DNA of 64,000 nucleotides from Sulfopaludibacter sp035606355 (GCA_035606355.1 DATNFO010000005.1:62001-126000), one strand, 5' to 3'; shown: positions 25,807-35,045, numbered from the stretch's first letter. Translations and numbers: made by a program. Notes: generated from the sequence alone by a model not told the origin.

Positions 25807-27189
25807 CTACTTGCCGAACGTGATCTTCGAATCGGCTTCGAATTTGCGATAGTTTCGAAATTCGATACTGTTGCGCGTGCACGCGCCGCTGCCGCTGAAG
25901 CACGCTACGTTCTCGCCCTTAGCGGGCAGCAGATACGGCTTCTGATCGATCTTCACGAAGCCATACTCCAGCACGCATTCGGCTTTGTTGAGGTGATAGC
26001 CCGGCGGAAACGAATTCGCCTTCTGCTCCACACGCAGTACCCGGCGGCTCTCCTGGTCTACCCAGATTGCGCCATCGTAACCCGGCGAGTATTGGCCGCC
26101 GTTCGGCGCGATGAGAATCCAATGCGAGTTCGCCTGCGGCACGCTATAGTCGAACACCCACGCCGCACGACCCGCCACGCGATCTTCGCCGCGCCGCTTG
26201 AACGTCGCATTGGTCGCCAGCGACATCACATCTTCAAGCGTGGTGCCGAATTCGCCCGTGGACCACGATCCGCTCCGCTCCGGAGGCGCCAGCGCGGGTT
26301 CGCCATCGATCTTGATGTCGCGGTATTCCTCCTTGCCGTTCTTGTAGGCCACTTCCGTGGTAACGACGTCGATGCTTTGCCACGCGCTGATGCCGCCCTG
26401 CCGCACGGAGCGCGTGGTGTTCTGCTGAACCAGAAAATTCGGCAGGCCCGCGCTGAAGGCCGTCGATGCGTAGCGCGCGTCGGCGATGATATCTCCGTCC
26501 GTCCCCGGCCGGGGAGCTTTGGGCGCGTCGGGCGTTTCCGCGGGGGCCGGCGCCGCTTCCGCTTCCGGTTCCGCGGGAGTGGATTCGGCGGGAGCCGGCG
26601 TGGACATGGAATGTGGCTTGCCGAAATCCGATGACTGCGGAGCGCGGACGGACGCTTCGTTCATGGGCTTCTCCGAGGGCTGGCCGCTGTGCGTGAGAAC
26701 GATGCGCAAGGCCGTTTCCACGTCGTCCGGACTCGCGTCTACGGTGAGCTGATCGCCGGGATGCAGCAGCGAATCGCGGATCGGCTCGCCGGCGGGATTG
26801 CGAAATTGCGTTTTGCCCAGGAGTCGAAATCGAAGGACGGCCTTCTTAGAGATCTCCAGCAGCATGTCCTTCTCGCCGAGTTTGCGCAAGCTTCCGGACA
26901 CGCTGACCACCGTGATTTTCTCCGCCGCCGGCGCGCCCGTATCGCCGCTCTTCTTCTTCGGCAGCTTCACTTCCGGCACCGGCAAGTTCACTGGAATACC
27001 GCCCGGCAAGCGGCCCGGATAGGTGTTGGGAGGATACTGTCCAGGAGGATATTGTCCCGGCGGATATTGTCCGGGAGGGTATTGCCCTGGAGGGTATTGG
27101 CCGGGAGGATATTGTCCGGGCGGATACTGGCCCGGATAGGTCTGGGCAACCGCCATCGCGGCGAACACAAACAGAGCAGCTCCCCGCAC
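25807..27189 (-). CDS. Secreted protein with GQYPP repeats
   Basis: A 460-residue protein: signal peptide ([12 protein letters not shown]), then seven exact GQYPP units (residues 20-54), then a region with [19 protein letters not shown] and [18 protein letters not shown] that resembles an OB-like or DUF5666-type domain. A Pro/Ala/Glu-rich linker (about 190-235) separates this from a C-terminal beta domain with [17 protein letters not shown] and [21 protein letters not shown]. Probably exported and surface or periplasmic. The repeat tract is Pro/Tyr/Gln-rich like an adhesive or spacer peptide; function unknown. Confidence 0.75.
   Translation of the reverse strand: MRGAALFVFAAMAVAQTYPGQYPPGQYPPGQYPPGQYPPGQYPPGQYPPGQYPPNTYPGRLPGGIPVNLPVPEVKLPKKKSGDTGAPAAEKITVVSVSGSLRKLGEKDMLLEISKKAVLRFRLLGKTQFRNPAGEPIRDSLLHPGDQLTVDASPDDVETALRIVLTHSGQPSEKPMNEASVRAPQSSDFGKPHSMSTPAPAESTPAEPEAEAAPAPAETPDAPKAPRPGTDGDIIADARYASTAFSAGLPNFLVQQNTTRSVRQGGISAWQSIDVVTTEVAYKNGKEEYRDIKIDGEPALAPPERSGSWSTGEFGTTLEDVMSLATNATFKRRGEDRVAGRAAWVFDYSVPQANSHWILIAPNGGQYSPGYDGAIWVDQESRRVLRVEQKANSFPPGYHLNKAECVLEYGFVKIDQKPYLLPAKGENVACFSGSGACTRNSIEFRNYRKFEADSKITFGK
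27028..27132 (-). repeat. Seven 15-base tandem repeats encoding GQYPP
   Basis: The DNA units differ at third codon positions while the peptide is unchanged, which suggests selection on the protein rather than very recent slippage. It lies right after the signal peptide of the gene at 25807-27189. Confidence 0.85.
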
Positions 27190-27290
27190 AACTGTACCCC
27201 CTCGGTGTTTGATTCTACTCCAGACGCTCGCCGGTTCCCAGCGGGTGCGGCGAGGTCAATGACCCGGCGAAGTTACGAACCTTCGGCCAT

Positions 27291-29372
27291 TCAGCCCACA
27301 ACCTGAAAATCCATACTCTGCGCTGCCGTTTGCCTGCTTCCTTTGTCCGTGACGATCACCTGCAGCACATAATCCCCGGGCTTCATCGTCGGACCCAATT
27401 GCATAGCGCCGCCGCCGAGCAGATGCTTCGGGTCCGCCTGATCGTGAAGGTCCAGCGCCATCGGCTTGCCCTGGTAAATCTGCTGACCATCGCGGAACAT
27501 GCGCGTCTGTATCTCTACTTCCGGTTGTTTGCCCGCGTCCGACTGCGCATTCAGAATCTGGAAAGCGTATATGAGTTCATGACCGGGGCGGAAGTGGCGC
27601 ACCGCCGGACTGCCATCGGGATTGTCCGCGCTGCCCTTCTGATCCTCGCGCATAATCAGGCTGGAGACCGTCAGTTTGCCCTTATTGACATCCGGCACCT
27701 CGACAAATTGCGTCGCCGACCCGACCTGGTCCGTGCTCGGATCGCAGATCGCCACGCGCATCTGATACGGACCGGGTTTCTTCACCGGATGCGGAACATC
27801 GTACAGCAGCCCGTTCTTCAGCGCCGTGCGGTAGGTCTCGTCCGGCATGTCTATGGTGTGCGTCTGGCTGGTGGTGTCGTTGGCGATTCCGTTTTCGTCG
27901 AACGTGACCGCGAGCAGGTCGATGGTCGCCTTATGATGGCCGTCGGCAACATCTTCGAACTTGAGGTCCCTGGCATCGATGTGCAGCAGCGTGCTGAGAT
28001 ACGGGCCGCGCTTGGGATCGTAGGAAAAGAGCCCCGTCAATTGGACATGTATCTGCCCGGAGGAGAACGGCGAATTGAGCGCGTGCGCCAGCAGCGCCGC
28101 CGGTGTTTGCGCCACCTGCCGCTCGTAGCGGTCCGAATTGCCGAGGAAGCCGCTCCGATAACGCACCTTCAGTCCTTCGCGCTTCACCTTCACTTCCAGC
28201 TTGTGAAACCTGGCCTGTCCGGTGCGCGGATCGAAGGTGCTCGCGTCGGGATGATACGCCAGCAGGTAGTAGCCTTGCGAATCCTCCATCACCTGCCGGA
28301 TCTCACTGAAGATGTCGTTATTGTCGTGCAGAAACAGGCCGCCCGTCTGGCTGGCCAACCGGACCATCCCGTCTTGCGAACGGAAAACCTCGGCCGACCG
28401 GCGCATCGGAAGATTTGCGATCTGCCGGGAATTCATGCCGCGCGTGTTGTCCGCCGCCGTGAGCCCGTAGTATTGCAAGCCGCGGGGATCGATGCTGTAA
28501 ATCACCACCGACGAGCGGTCGGCCGCATCCAGCAGACGGTTGAGATTATCCATCACGCGCGGGTCGGGATCGTTGCGATGAAACAGTTGCAGGTTCTCGG
28601 TGAAGAGCATCAGGCTCTTGCGGCCGGGCAGATCGCGCAGTCCATCGACCACGTAGCGGATCGCGCCCAGGCTTCCGCTGGCGATGATCGAATTCCGCTC
28701 GCGCTCCAGAGCGCTGTTTTCGCCGGAGCCGAGCGGCGCGAAACTACTGACGCCCACGCGGCCCAGTCCGTTGAATTTGATGCGGTCGATTGCGGCATTG
28801 AGAATGCGCTTGTCCGTGGTGAATTGCTGGAATGCGCCCATGCCCGCGCTGGTGCGGAGAATCGCGACCATGTCTCCGGGCTGCACTTCCGTATTGACGA
28901 ATTTCTTCAGCGAAGAGCGAATACGGGCCACGCTGTCGAACGAGAGCGCGAGATCGTCGATCACCACGGCGACGGTACGCCGCACCTGGCTCGGCTTCAA
29001 CACAACCGGCGGCGGAGGCGGCGTGCCCTTCTTCACCGCGGCAGGCGCCGGTGTGGACGATGCGGCGGCTGCAGTTGGCGCGGTATCGATGTAGGAAAAA
29101 TTGGTGATCCGCTGCGGCTTGCCATCCTGCAGAATCTGAAAATCGTCAGCGGAAAGATCCGTGATGTGATTGCCCTTGGCATCGGTCACCACAGCATCCA
29201 TCTGCACCACGTTGACGTTGATGCGGATCACCGTCTCGGGCTGCTGCGTTTGATAGGCATTGGGCAGCGGAGCCTGAGCCAGCGCCAGGTTGACGGCAAG
29301 TAAAAATGCAGCGGGACGTATCATATGTTTTGAACCCGAGCGCCTGGACGATGTTGCGATGTACGAACTCAT
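27291..29372 (-). CDS. VWFA-related secreted protein (acidobacterial type), long form
   Basis: A 693-residue protein. ATG 29372 has a GGGAGG site 6 bases upstream; a second ATG at 29324 gives a shorter signal peptide (IRPAAFLLAVNLALA). Residues about 45-95 (VVQMDAVVTDAKGNHITDL, then DFQILQDGKPQRITNF) match the acidobacterial VWFA-related pattern. The A-domain region includes RRTVAVVIDDLALSFDSV, DMVAILRTSAGMGAFQ and RKSLMLFTENL. A beta-rich C-terminus follows. Unlike the first VWFA protein the motif here is DDLALS, so metal coordination may be non-standard. Its 5' end overlaps that of the divergent methyltransferase gene. Confidence 0.86.
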   Translation of the reverse strand: MSSYIATSSRRSGSKHMIRPAAFLLAVNLALAQAPLPNAYQTQQPETVIRINVNVVQMDAVVTDAKGNHITDLSADDFQILQDGKPQRITNFSYIDTAPTAAAASSTPAPAAVKKGTPPPPPVVLKPSQVRRTVAVVIDDLALSFDSVARIRSSLKKFVNTEVQPGDMVAILRTSAGMGAFQQFTTDKRILNAAIDRIKFNGLGRVGVSSFAPLGSGENSALERERNSIIASGSLGAIRYVVDGLRDLPGRKSLMLFTENLQLFHRNDPDPRVMDNLNRLLDAADRSSVVIYSIDPRGLQYYGLTAADNTRGMNSRQIANLPMRRSAEVFRSQDGMVRLASQTGGLFLHDNNDIFSEIRQVMEDSQGYYLLAYHPDASTFDPRTGQARFHKLEVKVKREGLKVRYRSGFLGNSDRYERQVAQTPAALLAHALNSPFSSGQIHVQLTGLFSYDPKRGPYLSTLLHIDARDLKFEDVADGHHKATIDLLAVTFDENGIANDTTSQTHTIDMPDETYRTALKNGLLYDVPHPVKKPGPYQMRVAICDPSTDQVGSATQFVEVPDVNKGKLTVSSLIMREDQKGSADNPDGSPAVRHFRPGHELIYAFQILNAQSDAGKQPEVEIQTRMFRDGQQIYQGKPMALDLHDQADPKHLLGGGAMQLGPTMKPGDYVLQVIVTDKGSRQTAAQSMDFQVVG

Positions 29373-30117
29373 AGCGAACCTCCCGGCCGGTGCGCGAGTA
29401 TTGGACTTAGGCGCCCGTGCCGGTAGTTTTCATACCGAACGCCGCGACATAGCCGTGGTGCGGCTGGATCTGGAAAACCCCGGCGAACGCCGATCCGGCG
29501 CGTACATCATCGGGGACGCAGCGCGCATGCCGCTGAAGGCTGGCTCTTTCGAGCTAGTGGTCAGCAACCATAGTTTGGAACATTTTAGCGACTTGCGCGG
29601 AGCGCTGAAGGAGATCGCAAGAGTCCTGAAGAGCGATGGCGGCTTGTTTGTTGCGGTGCCGGACGCGACCACGCTGACCGACCGTATCTATCGATGGATG
29701 GCGCGCGGCGGCGGCCACGTGAACGCGTTCCGGCGGCCGGACGACGTGATCCATCCGGTGTGCGAGGAAACGGGCCTGGAGTACCGCGGCGGGTATCTTC
29801 TATACAGCTCGCTGTCATTCTTGAACCGGCGGAATATTCCAGGCCGCCGCGGAAAGAAGATGGTCTTGTTTTTCGGCGGCAGCGAGCGATTTCTGGCGCT
29901 GCTGATGTGGAGTTTGAAGCGAGTGGACACGTGGTTCAACACGCGCCTGAGCGTCTATGGGTGGACGTTTTACTTCGGCAGTGCGCAGCCGGAGCGCGAC
30001 CGAGCGTGGCCGAATGTTTGCGTGCGGTGCGGCGCCGGCCAATCGGATGAAGCTGCCGCGGCGCTGGCTACAGGACGCCGCTGGCGCTGCCCCTGCGGAG
30101 GGCTGAACTTACTGTAG
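29359..30117 (+). CDS. SAM-dependent methyltransferase
   Basis: A 252-residue protein from ATG 29359; a TTG at 29290 in the same frame could add 23 residues and neither start has a clear ribosome site. ARVLDLGARAGSF is motif I of class I methyltransferases, DIAVVRLDLE motif II and FELVVSNHSLEHFSDLRGAL the Methyltransf_11-type motif IV. The C-terminus has VCVRCGAGQ and WRCPCGGLNLL, two short Cys pairs that may bind zinc. Substrate unknown. The TAG stop (30115-30117) opens repeat copy 6. The start region overlaps the 5' end of the VWFA gene on the other strand. Confidence 0.78.
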   Translation: MYELIANLPAGARVLDLGARAGSFHTERRDIAVVRLDLENPGERRSGAYIIGDAARMPLKAGSFELVVSNHSLEHFSDLRGALKEIARVLKSDGGLFVAVPDATTLTDRIYRWMARGGGHVNAFRRPDDVIHPVCEETGLEYRGGYLLYSSLSFLNRRNIPGRRGKKMVLFFGGSERFLALLMWSLKRVDTWFNTRLSVYGWTFYFGSAQPERDRAWPNVCVRCGAGQSDEAAAALATGRRWRCPCGGLNLL

Positions 30118-30136
30118 GTACCGGCCTCCGGGGCGT
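30114..30136 (+). repeat. Palindromic repeat fragment, copy 6
   Basis: GTAGGTACCGGCCTCCGGGG, the opening half of the first module, truncated. The TAG is the stop codon of the methyltransferase gene. Confidence 0.55.
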
Positions 30137-30148
30137 TGCCATGCGCGC

Positions 30149-30787
30149 TTAACGGCCGAACGTCACGCCAAGTGTGAGTTCCAGTTGGTTCGGATTGGAA
30201 TACAGAAATGGATCTTCCTGCGCATCCGTACCCCAGCGTGTGTAGCGGGCCTCAGGGTGCAAATGAATCGGACCGGTTCGCAGGCTGATTCCGACTCCGG
30301 CAGTGATGCCGCGGCTGGACCGGCGCGAGATGGTGCTATTCAGGCCGGTGGCGGGGATCGGGAAAGTCTGCCCCGGGAACGTTTCGGTCGCCGAGCGGGA
30401 GTTTTCGGACGAGGTTCGAAACGCGGGTCCGGCGAGGACTTCCAGGCCGTGCGCCACGCGGTACGACGCCGTGACCGGAATTTCCCAGGAGTGCGCGATG
30501 ATGCGCGCATCGTTGAAGACGTCAGCGTGTTCCGTGAGGTTGTCGAAGCGAAGCCTATGGTACAGCGCGTCGGCTTCGATGCCGAAGCGATGCGGCAGGT
30601 TGACGCGGAGCATCGGCCCGACGATGTAGCGGCGCGTTGCAGAGCGGGCGGTCTCTCCGAAGCCGATGTGGAATTCGGTGTTGACGATGAACGATTCGCT
30701 AACCGGGACACCGCCGCGGATTCCGAGTTCGAGTGATTGGGCCTGCACCAGCAGGGGGACAACGAGAAGGAAACCTGCCGTTCGCAC
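30149..30787 (-). CDS. Outer-membrane beta-barrel protein
   Basis: A 212-residue protein with a signal peptide (GFLLVVPLLVQAQ). The rest alternates in short amphipathic strands such as SLELGIRGGVPVSES, FGIEADALYHRLRF, WEIPVTASYRVAHGLEVLAG and HLHPEARYTRWG, and ends with LELTLGVTFGR, a typical aromatic-containing barrel closing strand. Size suggests an 8- to 10-stranded OmpA/OmpW-like barrel. It lies 31 bases downstream of the iron alcohol dehydrogenase gene and could be the last gene of that operon, but the gap is larger than at most junctions there. Confidence 0.8.
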   Translation of the reverse strand: MRTAGFLLVVPLLVQAQSLELGIRGGVPVSESFIVNTEFHIGFGETARSATRRYIVGPMLRVNLPHRFGIEADALYHRLRFDNLTEHADVFNDARIIAHSWEIPVTASYRVAHGLEVLAGPAFRTSSENSRSATETFPGQTFPIPATGLNSTISRRSSRGITAGVGISLRTGPIHLHPEARYTRWGTDAQEDPFLYSNPNQLELTLGVTFGR

Positions 30788-30818
30788 GCTACTAAGACCC
30801 GTCAGGCCGGCGGATCAA

Positions 30819-31955
30819 CTACGCGCGGCTGAGAATTTCCATTAGTTCCGGCTCCGTAAGCTGGATTGGGTTGGCCTGCATGCTGCTGGCCTTTGCAGCC
30901 TTTTCGGCAAGCTCTTGCGCGTGCCCCGCCGTGACTCCGAAGGTGCTGAGCGCCGGGATTTCCAGCCGTTCACAGAGCGCCAGAAGCCAGTGCGCTCCGT
31001 CTTCCGCCGTGGCTTGCGGCCGCCCTGTCAGGATGCGCGCCACCTCTTCATAACGCCGCAGGGCAGGGCATTCGGGCGCGCGACGGCGCAGCGCCTGGAT
31101 GTTCACCGCCGTCGCGTGTGGCAGCACGGCCGCGCACGCCATACCGTGCGGGATCGGGAACATGCCTCCGAGAGGCGCCGCGAAGCCATGGACCGCGCCC
31201 AATCCGGAATTCGCCAGCGCGAGGCCGCCGAGCAGACTTGCCCAGCTCATCGCGGCTCTTGCCTCGCGATCCGCGCCGTTCGCGAACGCCCGCGGGAGCG
31301 CCGCCGCCGCGTGCCGCATTCCTTCGATACAAAACAGATCCGTCATTGCGTTGGCTCGCGAGGAGACATACGGCTCGATGAGTTGGGTGAGCGCATCCAG
31401 GCCGGTCGATGCCGTGAGCGCGCGCGGTAGCTCGTATGTCAATTCGGGATCGACCAGGGCCATGGCGGGGAGCATCGACTGGCTGCGCAGGCTCGCCTTC
31501 ACCCGATGGTCGGGCGAAGCCAGGACGGCGTTGCGCGTCACCTCGGACCCCGTTCCCGCCGTCGTCGGAATCGCAATGCACGGCGCCGCAGCGCGCCCAA
31601 GCGCCTGACCGCGTCCGATCACTTCGAGGTAATCGAGCGGATCTCCGGGATTCGTGAGCAGGGCTGCCAGCGCTTTTCCGGCGTCGAGCACGCTGCCTCC
31701 CCCGATCGCGATCACGACATCGCACGCGTGTTCGCGCGCAACCGCGGCGCCCGCGCGGATCAGTTCGATGGTCGGCTCCCCAGCAACTGCCAGCGGAACA
31801 GTCGCGATCGCCGGGATGCGTAGCGGAGCGCGATCGGGATGCGAGCCGGTCACCACCAGAGCGCGCTTGCCGAACCGCGCCGCCGCCGCGGCAACCTCGC
31901 CCCGGCGCCCTTCGCCGAAGACGATCCGGCCTGCGGTAGCGAAATCGAAGCGCAT
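30819..31955 (-). CDS. Iron-containing alcohol dehydrogenase
   Basis: A 378-residue protein. IAIGGGSVLDAGKALAALL is the NAD-binding loop and CIAIPTTAGTGSEVTRNAVL the conserved second motif. Metal ligands are recognisable as the Asp in STGLDALTQLIE and the His residues in GAVHGFAAPLGGMFPIPHG. Family members (maleylacetate reductase, butanol or glycerol dehydrogenase-like) reduce or oxidise small alcohols and aldehydes. The start is 2 bases downstream of the stop of the monooxygenase-fold gene, placing it at the end of the long operon; whether it works with the biosynthetic genes is unknown. Confidence 0.9.
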   Translation of the reverse strand: MRFDFATAGRIVFGEGRRGEVAAAAARFGKRALVVTGSHPDRAPLRIPAIATVPLAVAGEPTIELIRAGAAVAREHACDVVIAIGGGSVLDAGKALAALLTNPGDPLDYLEVIGRGQALGRAAAPCIAIPTTAGTGSEVTRNAVLASPDHRVKASLRSQSMLPAMALVDPELTYELPRALTASTGLDALTQLIEPYVSSRANAMTDLFCIEGMRHAAAALPRAFANGADREARAAMSWASLLGGLALANSGLGAVHGFAAPLGGMFPIPHGMACAAVLPHATAVNIQALRRRAPECPALRRYEEVARILTGRPQATAEDGAHWLLALCERLEIPALSTFGVTAGHAQELAEKAAKASSMQANPIQLTEPELMEILSRA

Positions 31956-31957
31956 GG

Positions 31958-32263
31958 CTACCAGTTTTCGTCGGCGGGGTCGAAGTTGCGATAAATGGTG
32001 CGACTGCGCGGTTCGGCGAGCATCTCCGCGACGCGCTCCGCCCAGGCGCTGTAGTGCGGCGTCTCGCGATGTTGCGCGTGCCCTTCGGGGTTTTGGTAGA
32101 TCTCGAGCAGCATGAAGCGCGTGGGATCGTCGGCTTGCTGGAGCACGTCAAAGCGGACGGCGAGCGGTTCCTGGCGCGTCGCCGCGGCATTCTCCAGCGT
32201 CGCGGCTTTGAATGCGTCAAGGTGCTCGGGCTTCACATGAACGTAGACGGTGAGGATGTGCAT
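31958..32263 (-). CDS. ABM-fold (antibiotic biosynthesis monooxygenase-like) protein
   Basis: A 101-residue protein beginning MHILTVYVHVKPEHLDAFKA, the ferredoxin-like ABM opening, with RFDVLQQADDPTRFMLLEIY and a closing YSAWAERVAEML. This size and pattern match LsrG/YgiN-type proteins, which act on small quinones or autoinducer derivatives or merely bind small molecules. It lies 12 bases after the HAD gene stop and 2 bases before the alcohol dehydrogenase, in the long operon. Confidence 0.85.
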   Translation of the reverse strand: MHILTVYVHVKPEHLDAFKAATLENAAATRQEPLAVRFDVLQQADDPTRFMLLEIYQNPEGHAQHRETPHYSAWAERVAEMLAEPRSRTIYRNFDPADENW

Positions 32264-32275
32264 GTCTTCTGAATA

Positions 32276-32626
32276 TTATTGCGTGCCCGGCTCCCAGTGC
32301 GCACGGAAACCAGCGATCTGCCGCATGGTGGCTTCGAAATCGCCCTGGAAGCAGACGGCGCGGTCGTCGACGTACACGTGCGCGGGCGGCTTCTTATCGG
32401 TGACGCGCGAAACGAACTCCGCCAGGCCGTGCTGCTTGAGCCACTCCTCCACGTGCGGCCCCCAACGCACCGTAAAGACCACCACTTCGTAGCCTTGCTC
32501 ATTCAGCGTGCGCAGGAAGTCGCGCGCGCCTGGCCGCGGCGGATGAAAGAAGTCCGCGCCGCGCCAGCCGTCGAACGCGTTGAGCACCCCGTCGAGGTCC
32601 ACGCAAACTATCGGTTTGTCGGACAT
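32276..32626 (-). CDS. Small HAD-like hydrolase
   Basis: A 116-residue protein. IVCVDLDGVLNAF is HAD motif I (DxDGV) and EVVVFTVRW motif II (Thr); DDRAVCF near residue 90 takes the place of motif IV. No Lys is obvious at the expected motif III position and there is no cap, similar to short phosphatases of the polynucleotide-phosphatase type. Its start lies 19 bases inside the end of the fusion gene upstream, so translation is likely coupled. It may remove a phosphate from an intermediate of the operon pathway, but this is inference. Confidence 0.8.
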   Translation of the reverse strand: MSDKPIVCVDLDGVLNAFDGWRGADFFHPPRPGARDFLRTLNEQGYEVVVFTVRWGPHVEEWLKQHGLAEFVSRVTDKKPPAHVYVDDRAVCFQGDFEATMRQIAGFRAHWEPGTQ

Positions 32627-34068
32627 AGTGATTCCAGAAGGTGGAGATATCGCCGATGCTCGCGGCGAAACAGGGCGGCATCGGCTGAGCCGCCGAGTCC
32701 CTTGATCGCCAGATCGCAGTAGCCGATTCGAAAGGCCAAATACGCGAGTTTGTAGAACGGCAGGCGGGTGGCGGCACAGGGGTCGCCCGCCGCCTGTGTG
32801 TAGCGATGCAGCAGGTAAGCTTCGGCATCACGCTCGAAGCCGAACTCGATTATGGTTCCTGCCAAGTCCCAGGCAATATCCTGCGGACCGGGATGGAAGT
32901 GATCGTCGGAATGGTCCAGCGCATCGGTTTTCAGCGTGCCGGCCCATTCGTGCGGGAACATGCGCGCGTCCAGCAGGACCTCGGGTGCATCCGCCACAGT
33001 GCGATGGTAAGGCGAGGCGTCGCGGCCGGTGTTCACCGCGATCATTTCGGCGAGCGGCTCGAATTGCGCGGCGCGGCCCGTCGGGAACGTGCGCCGGATG
33101 TGCGCGAGATACCCGGCGAGGCGCTCGATGGCGGGTGGCTCGCCTTCGCCGTCCACCCAGGGCTGCGAAAGAAATCCCGATTCCAGGGCAACCGGCTCGG
33201 GGATGAAGCCTGAGACCAGCCGCGCGCGCTCGAGCTTGGAGCGGCCGTAGCGGCCGTATCCGGCGAACTTGTGGAGTGTGCCATCGCGCAGATACTTGCG
33301 GCGTTCGTGCTGCGGCTGGGCGGCGATGTCGCGGCCCTTGCGCCATGTTCCGCCCGAGAGATCCTGCGCGCCGGCGAACAATCCCAGATCTTCGAAGCTG
33401 CATGTATAACACCGGTACTCGGGCCATTTGCGGCGGGCAGTCTCGTTGACAAATGCAGAGACGTCCGGCCGCCAGCTTGGAAACAGCGCGATTCGTTCGG
33501 CGCCTATGCCGAGGTTCTCCAGAAACGCGGCTACGGAGATGAAGGAACTGCCGCTCAACCCCGGTCCTTCGTCCACGATCGCGAACCAGCCCTGCCACTC
33601 GCGCCAGCGCGCGGCGAGATCGGCGTGCACACGCAGCTCGCGATTCCAGGGATGGCCGCGCGGACGCACGGTCCAGGATTTCGTGGTGCAAGTGAGCGCG
33701 GTGCACACTTGCGAAGCGAGCGTGGTTCCGATGCTCCGAATGCCGATTACGGCGACCCGTTCCGGGCGGCATTCGGCCTGAAACTGCTGTGCCGCTCTGC
33801 GGTATAGCTCCGGATCCAGCGCATAGTACGCGAAGCCCTCGGGCACGGAGATTTCGATTTCGGAGGGCAGCTCGAGCCCTTGCCAGCGGCCTTCGCGCAA
33901 CGCTTGCAGGGTGGGATGATCGGCATCAATCTCGGGGCATAGCGCGTCGGCCACGCCGGCTTCCAGTTCGCCGAGATTCATGCGTTGTTCCAGACCGCAA
34001 GAGCTCTCGACGCGCGCGACGGCTTCAGCCGTGGGGATGCGGGAGCGCTGCTCGCGATAGGCGATCAT
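32608..34068 (-). CDS. PRTase-like / kinase-like fusion protein
   Basis: A 486-residue protein from ATG 34068, which overlaps the acyltransferase stop as ATGA; the longer frame to 34140 is inside that gene. The first half has VAVIGIRSIGTTLASQV (105-121) and FAIVDEGPGLSGSSF (162-176), spaced like the substrate-binding and PRPP loops of phosphoribosyltransferases. The second half starts LHKFAGYGRYGRSKLERARL (265-284) and has DHSDDHFHPG (385-394) with QDIAWDLAG (396-404), reminiscent of aminoglycoside-phosphotransferase-type kinases whose C-lobe ends D-x-A-W-D-L-A. The canonical HGD...N catalytic motif is not complete. Function unknown. It overlaps the HAD gene downstream. Confidence 0.6.
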   Translation of the reverse strand: MIAYREQRSRIPTAEAVARVESSCGLEQRMNLGELEAGVADALCPEIDADHPTLQALREGRWQGLELPSEIEISVPEGFAYYALDPELYRRAAQQFQAECRPERVAVIGIRSIGTTLASQVCTALTCTTKSWTVRPRGHPWNRELRVHADLAARWREWQGWFAIVDEGPGLSGSSFISVAAFLENLGIGAERIALFPSWRPDVSAFVNETARRKWPEYRCYTCSFEDLGLFAGAQDLSGGTWRKGRDIAAQPQHERRKYLRDGTLHKFAGYGRYGRSKLERARLVSGFIPEPVALESGFLSQPWVDGEGEPPAIERLAGYLAHIRRTFPTGRAAQFEPLAEMIAVNTGRDASPYHRTVADAPEVLLDARMFPHEWAGTLKTDALDHSDDHFHPGPQDIAWDLAGTIIEFGFERDAEAYLLHRYTQAAGDPCAATRLPFYKLAYLAFRIGYCDLAIKGLGGSADAALFRREHRRYLHLLESLCPTNR

Positions 34069-35045
34069 GCGGCTTCGGTTTTTGGGGCGCGGGCGCGCCG
34101 CAGCGTGAGCCGGTAATTGGGACGGTCTTTGGCGCCCCATTGATATTTGAACGTTTCCGGCTGCCGCAGAAAATCGAACTCGCGGATGCCTTCCTCAATC
34201 GCGGCGGCGATGGAGTGCTTGAGCAGCACGGCACCCGGACTGTACTTACCCCACGCCGGGTCAAAACCTGCGAGGTAGGCGTATGCCGTACCTTTCGCCA
34301 CAAGGTTGTACTGCACCGCGATGCATTCGTCATTGAGGAAGAGCCCGTACAGGCGCAGCAAGCCGGCTTTCTGCATCGCTTCCGCCGTCTCACGATGAAA
34401 CTTCTGCAGGCGTGCGCTGCCCAGGACGCCGTCCTGGCCGCGCTCATGCCAGCGGTTGGCGTGCAGGCGAAAGAGGTGATCCAGCAGGCAGGGCTGGTTC
34501 ATTTCAATGCGGAGTTCACCCGAGCGGCGCAGTCGGTTTTCGGCGCGCCGTAGGTCAGTCCGGAATTTATTGTCGAGCGTGGAGAGATGATCCTCAATGC
34601 CGGCGGCAAGCGCGGCCACAGGACAGACGCTACAGGGCTCGGCGGGGAGGCCCAGTTTCAGCAGGGGAGAACCGGCGCGGATTTCCTCCAGGTTGGCGAT
34701 GCTCCAGTCGCCGTTCTTCTGTAAGTAGTCCAGGATCGCTTCGGCCGCTTCGGCGCCGCGCGATGTGAGTAAGTCGGTGTAGTCCGTGATTCCCGCTCCC
34801 AGCCACGAAAGTTGTACGGTTCCGGGGTACCCCCACTGAAACAGCGGCGCCACGGCTACCAGGTGGCTATCATCCGAGACCCGGAGTACGAAGAGCTTTC
34901 CTCCACGCCAGAGATTCCTGGTCCACGGAATCAGCCAGGCTGGGTGTTGGAAGGGCGTGGCATCCGTTTGTGCCCATAGCTCCGCCCATTGGGGGGCCAA
35001 GGCGGCTATGGATTCAAGTGAAGTTAATTCCTGGATTGTGAGCAT
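34065..35045 (-). CDS. CelD/FemAB-like GNAT acyltransferase
   Basis: A 326-residue protein. PFQHPAWLIPWTRNLW near the N-terminus and DNKFRTDLRRAENRLRRSG in the middle are typical of the CelD/BcsL-like acetyltransferase group (GNAT_6). The second GNAT-like half includes LYGLFLNDECIAVQYNLV and AYLAGFDPAWGKYSPGAVLL. Proteins of this type acylate sugars or peptidyl intermediates in polysaccharide clusters. Its start lies 22 bases inside the end of the GT4 gene and its stop overlaps the fusion gene start, so it is in the middle of the coupled operon. Confidence 0.85.
   Translation of the reverse strand: MLTIQELTSLESIAALAPQWAELWAQTDATPFQHPAWLIPWTRNLWRGGKLFVLRVSDDSHLVAVAPLFQWGYPGTVQLSWLGAGITDYTDLLTSRGAEAAEAILDYLQKNGDWSIANLEEIRAGSPLLKLGLPAEPCSVCPVAALAAGIEDHLSTLDNKFRTDLRRAENRLRRSGELRIEMNQPCLLDHLFRLHANRWHERGQDGVLGSARLQKFHRETAEAMQKAGLLRLYGLFLNDECIAVQYNLVAKGTAYAYLAGFDPAWGKYSPGAVLLKHSIAAAIEEGIREFDFLRQPETFKYQWGAKDRPNYRLTLRRARAPKTEAA

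Noticed and set aside
26689..29303. Long plus-strand frames inside the GQYPP and VWFA genes
   Set aside because: They are His/Arg-rich antisense shadows of minus-strand genes with recognisable domains.
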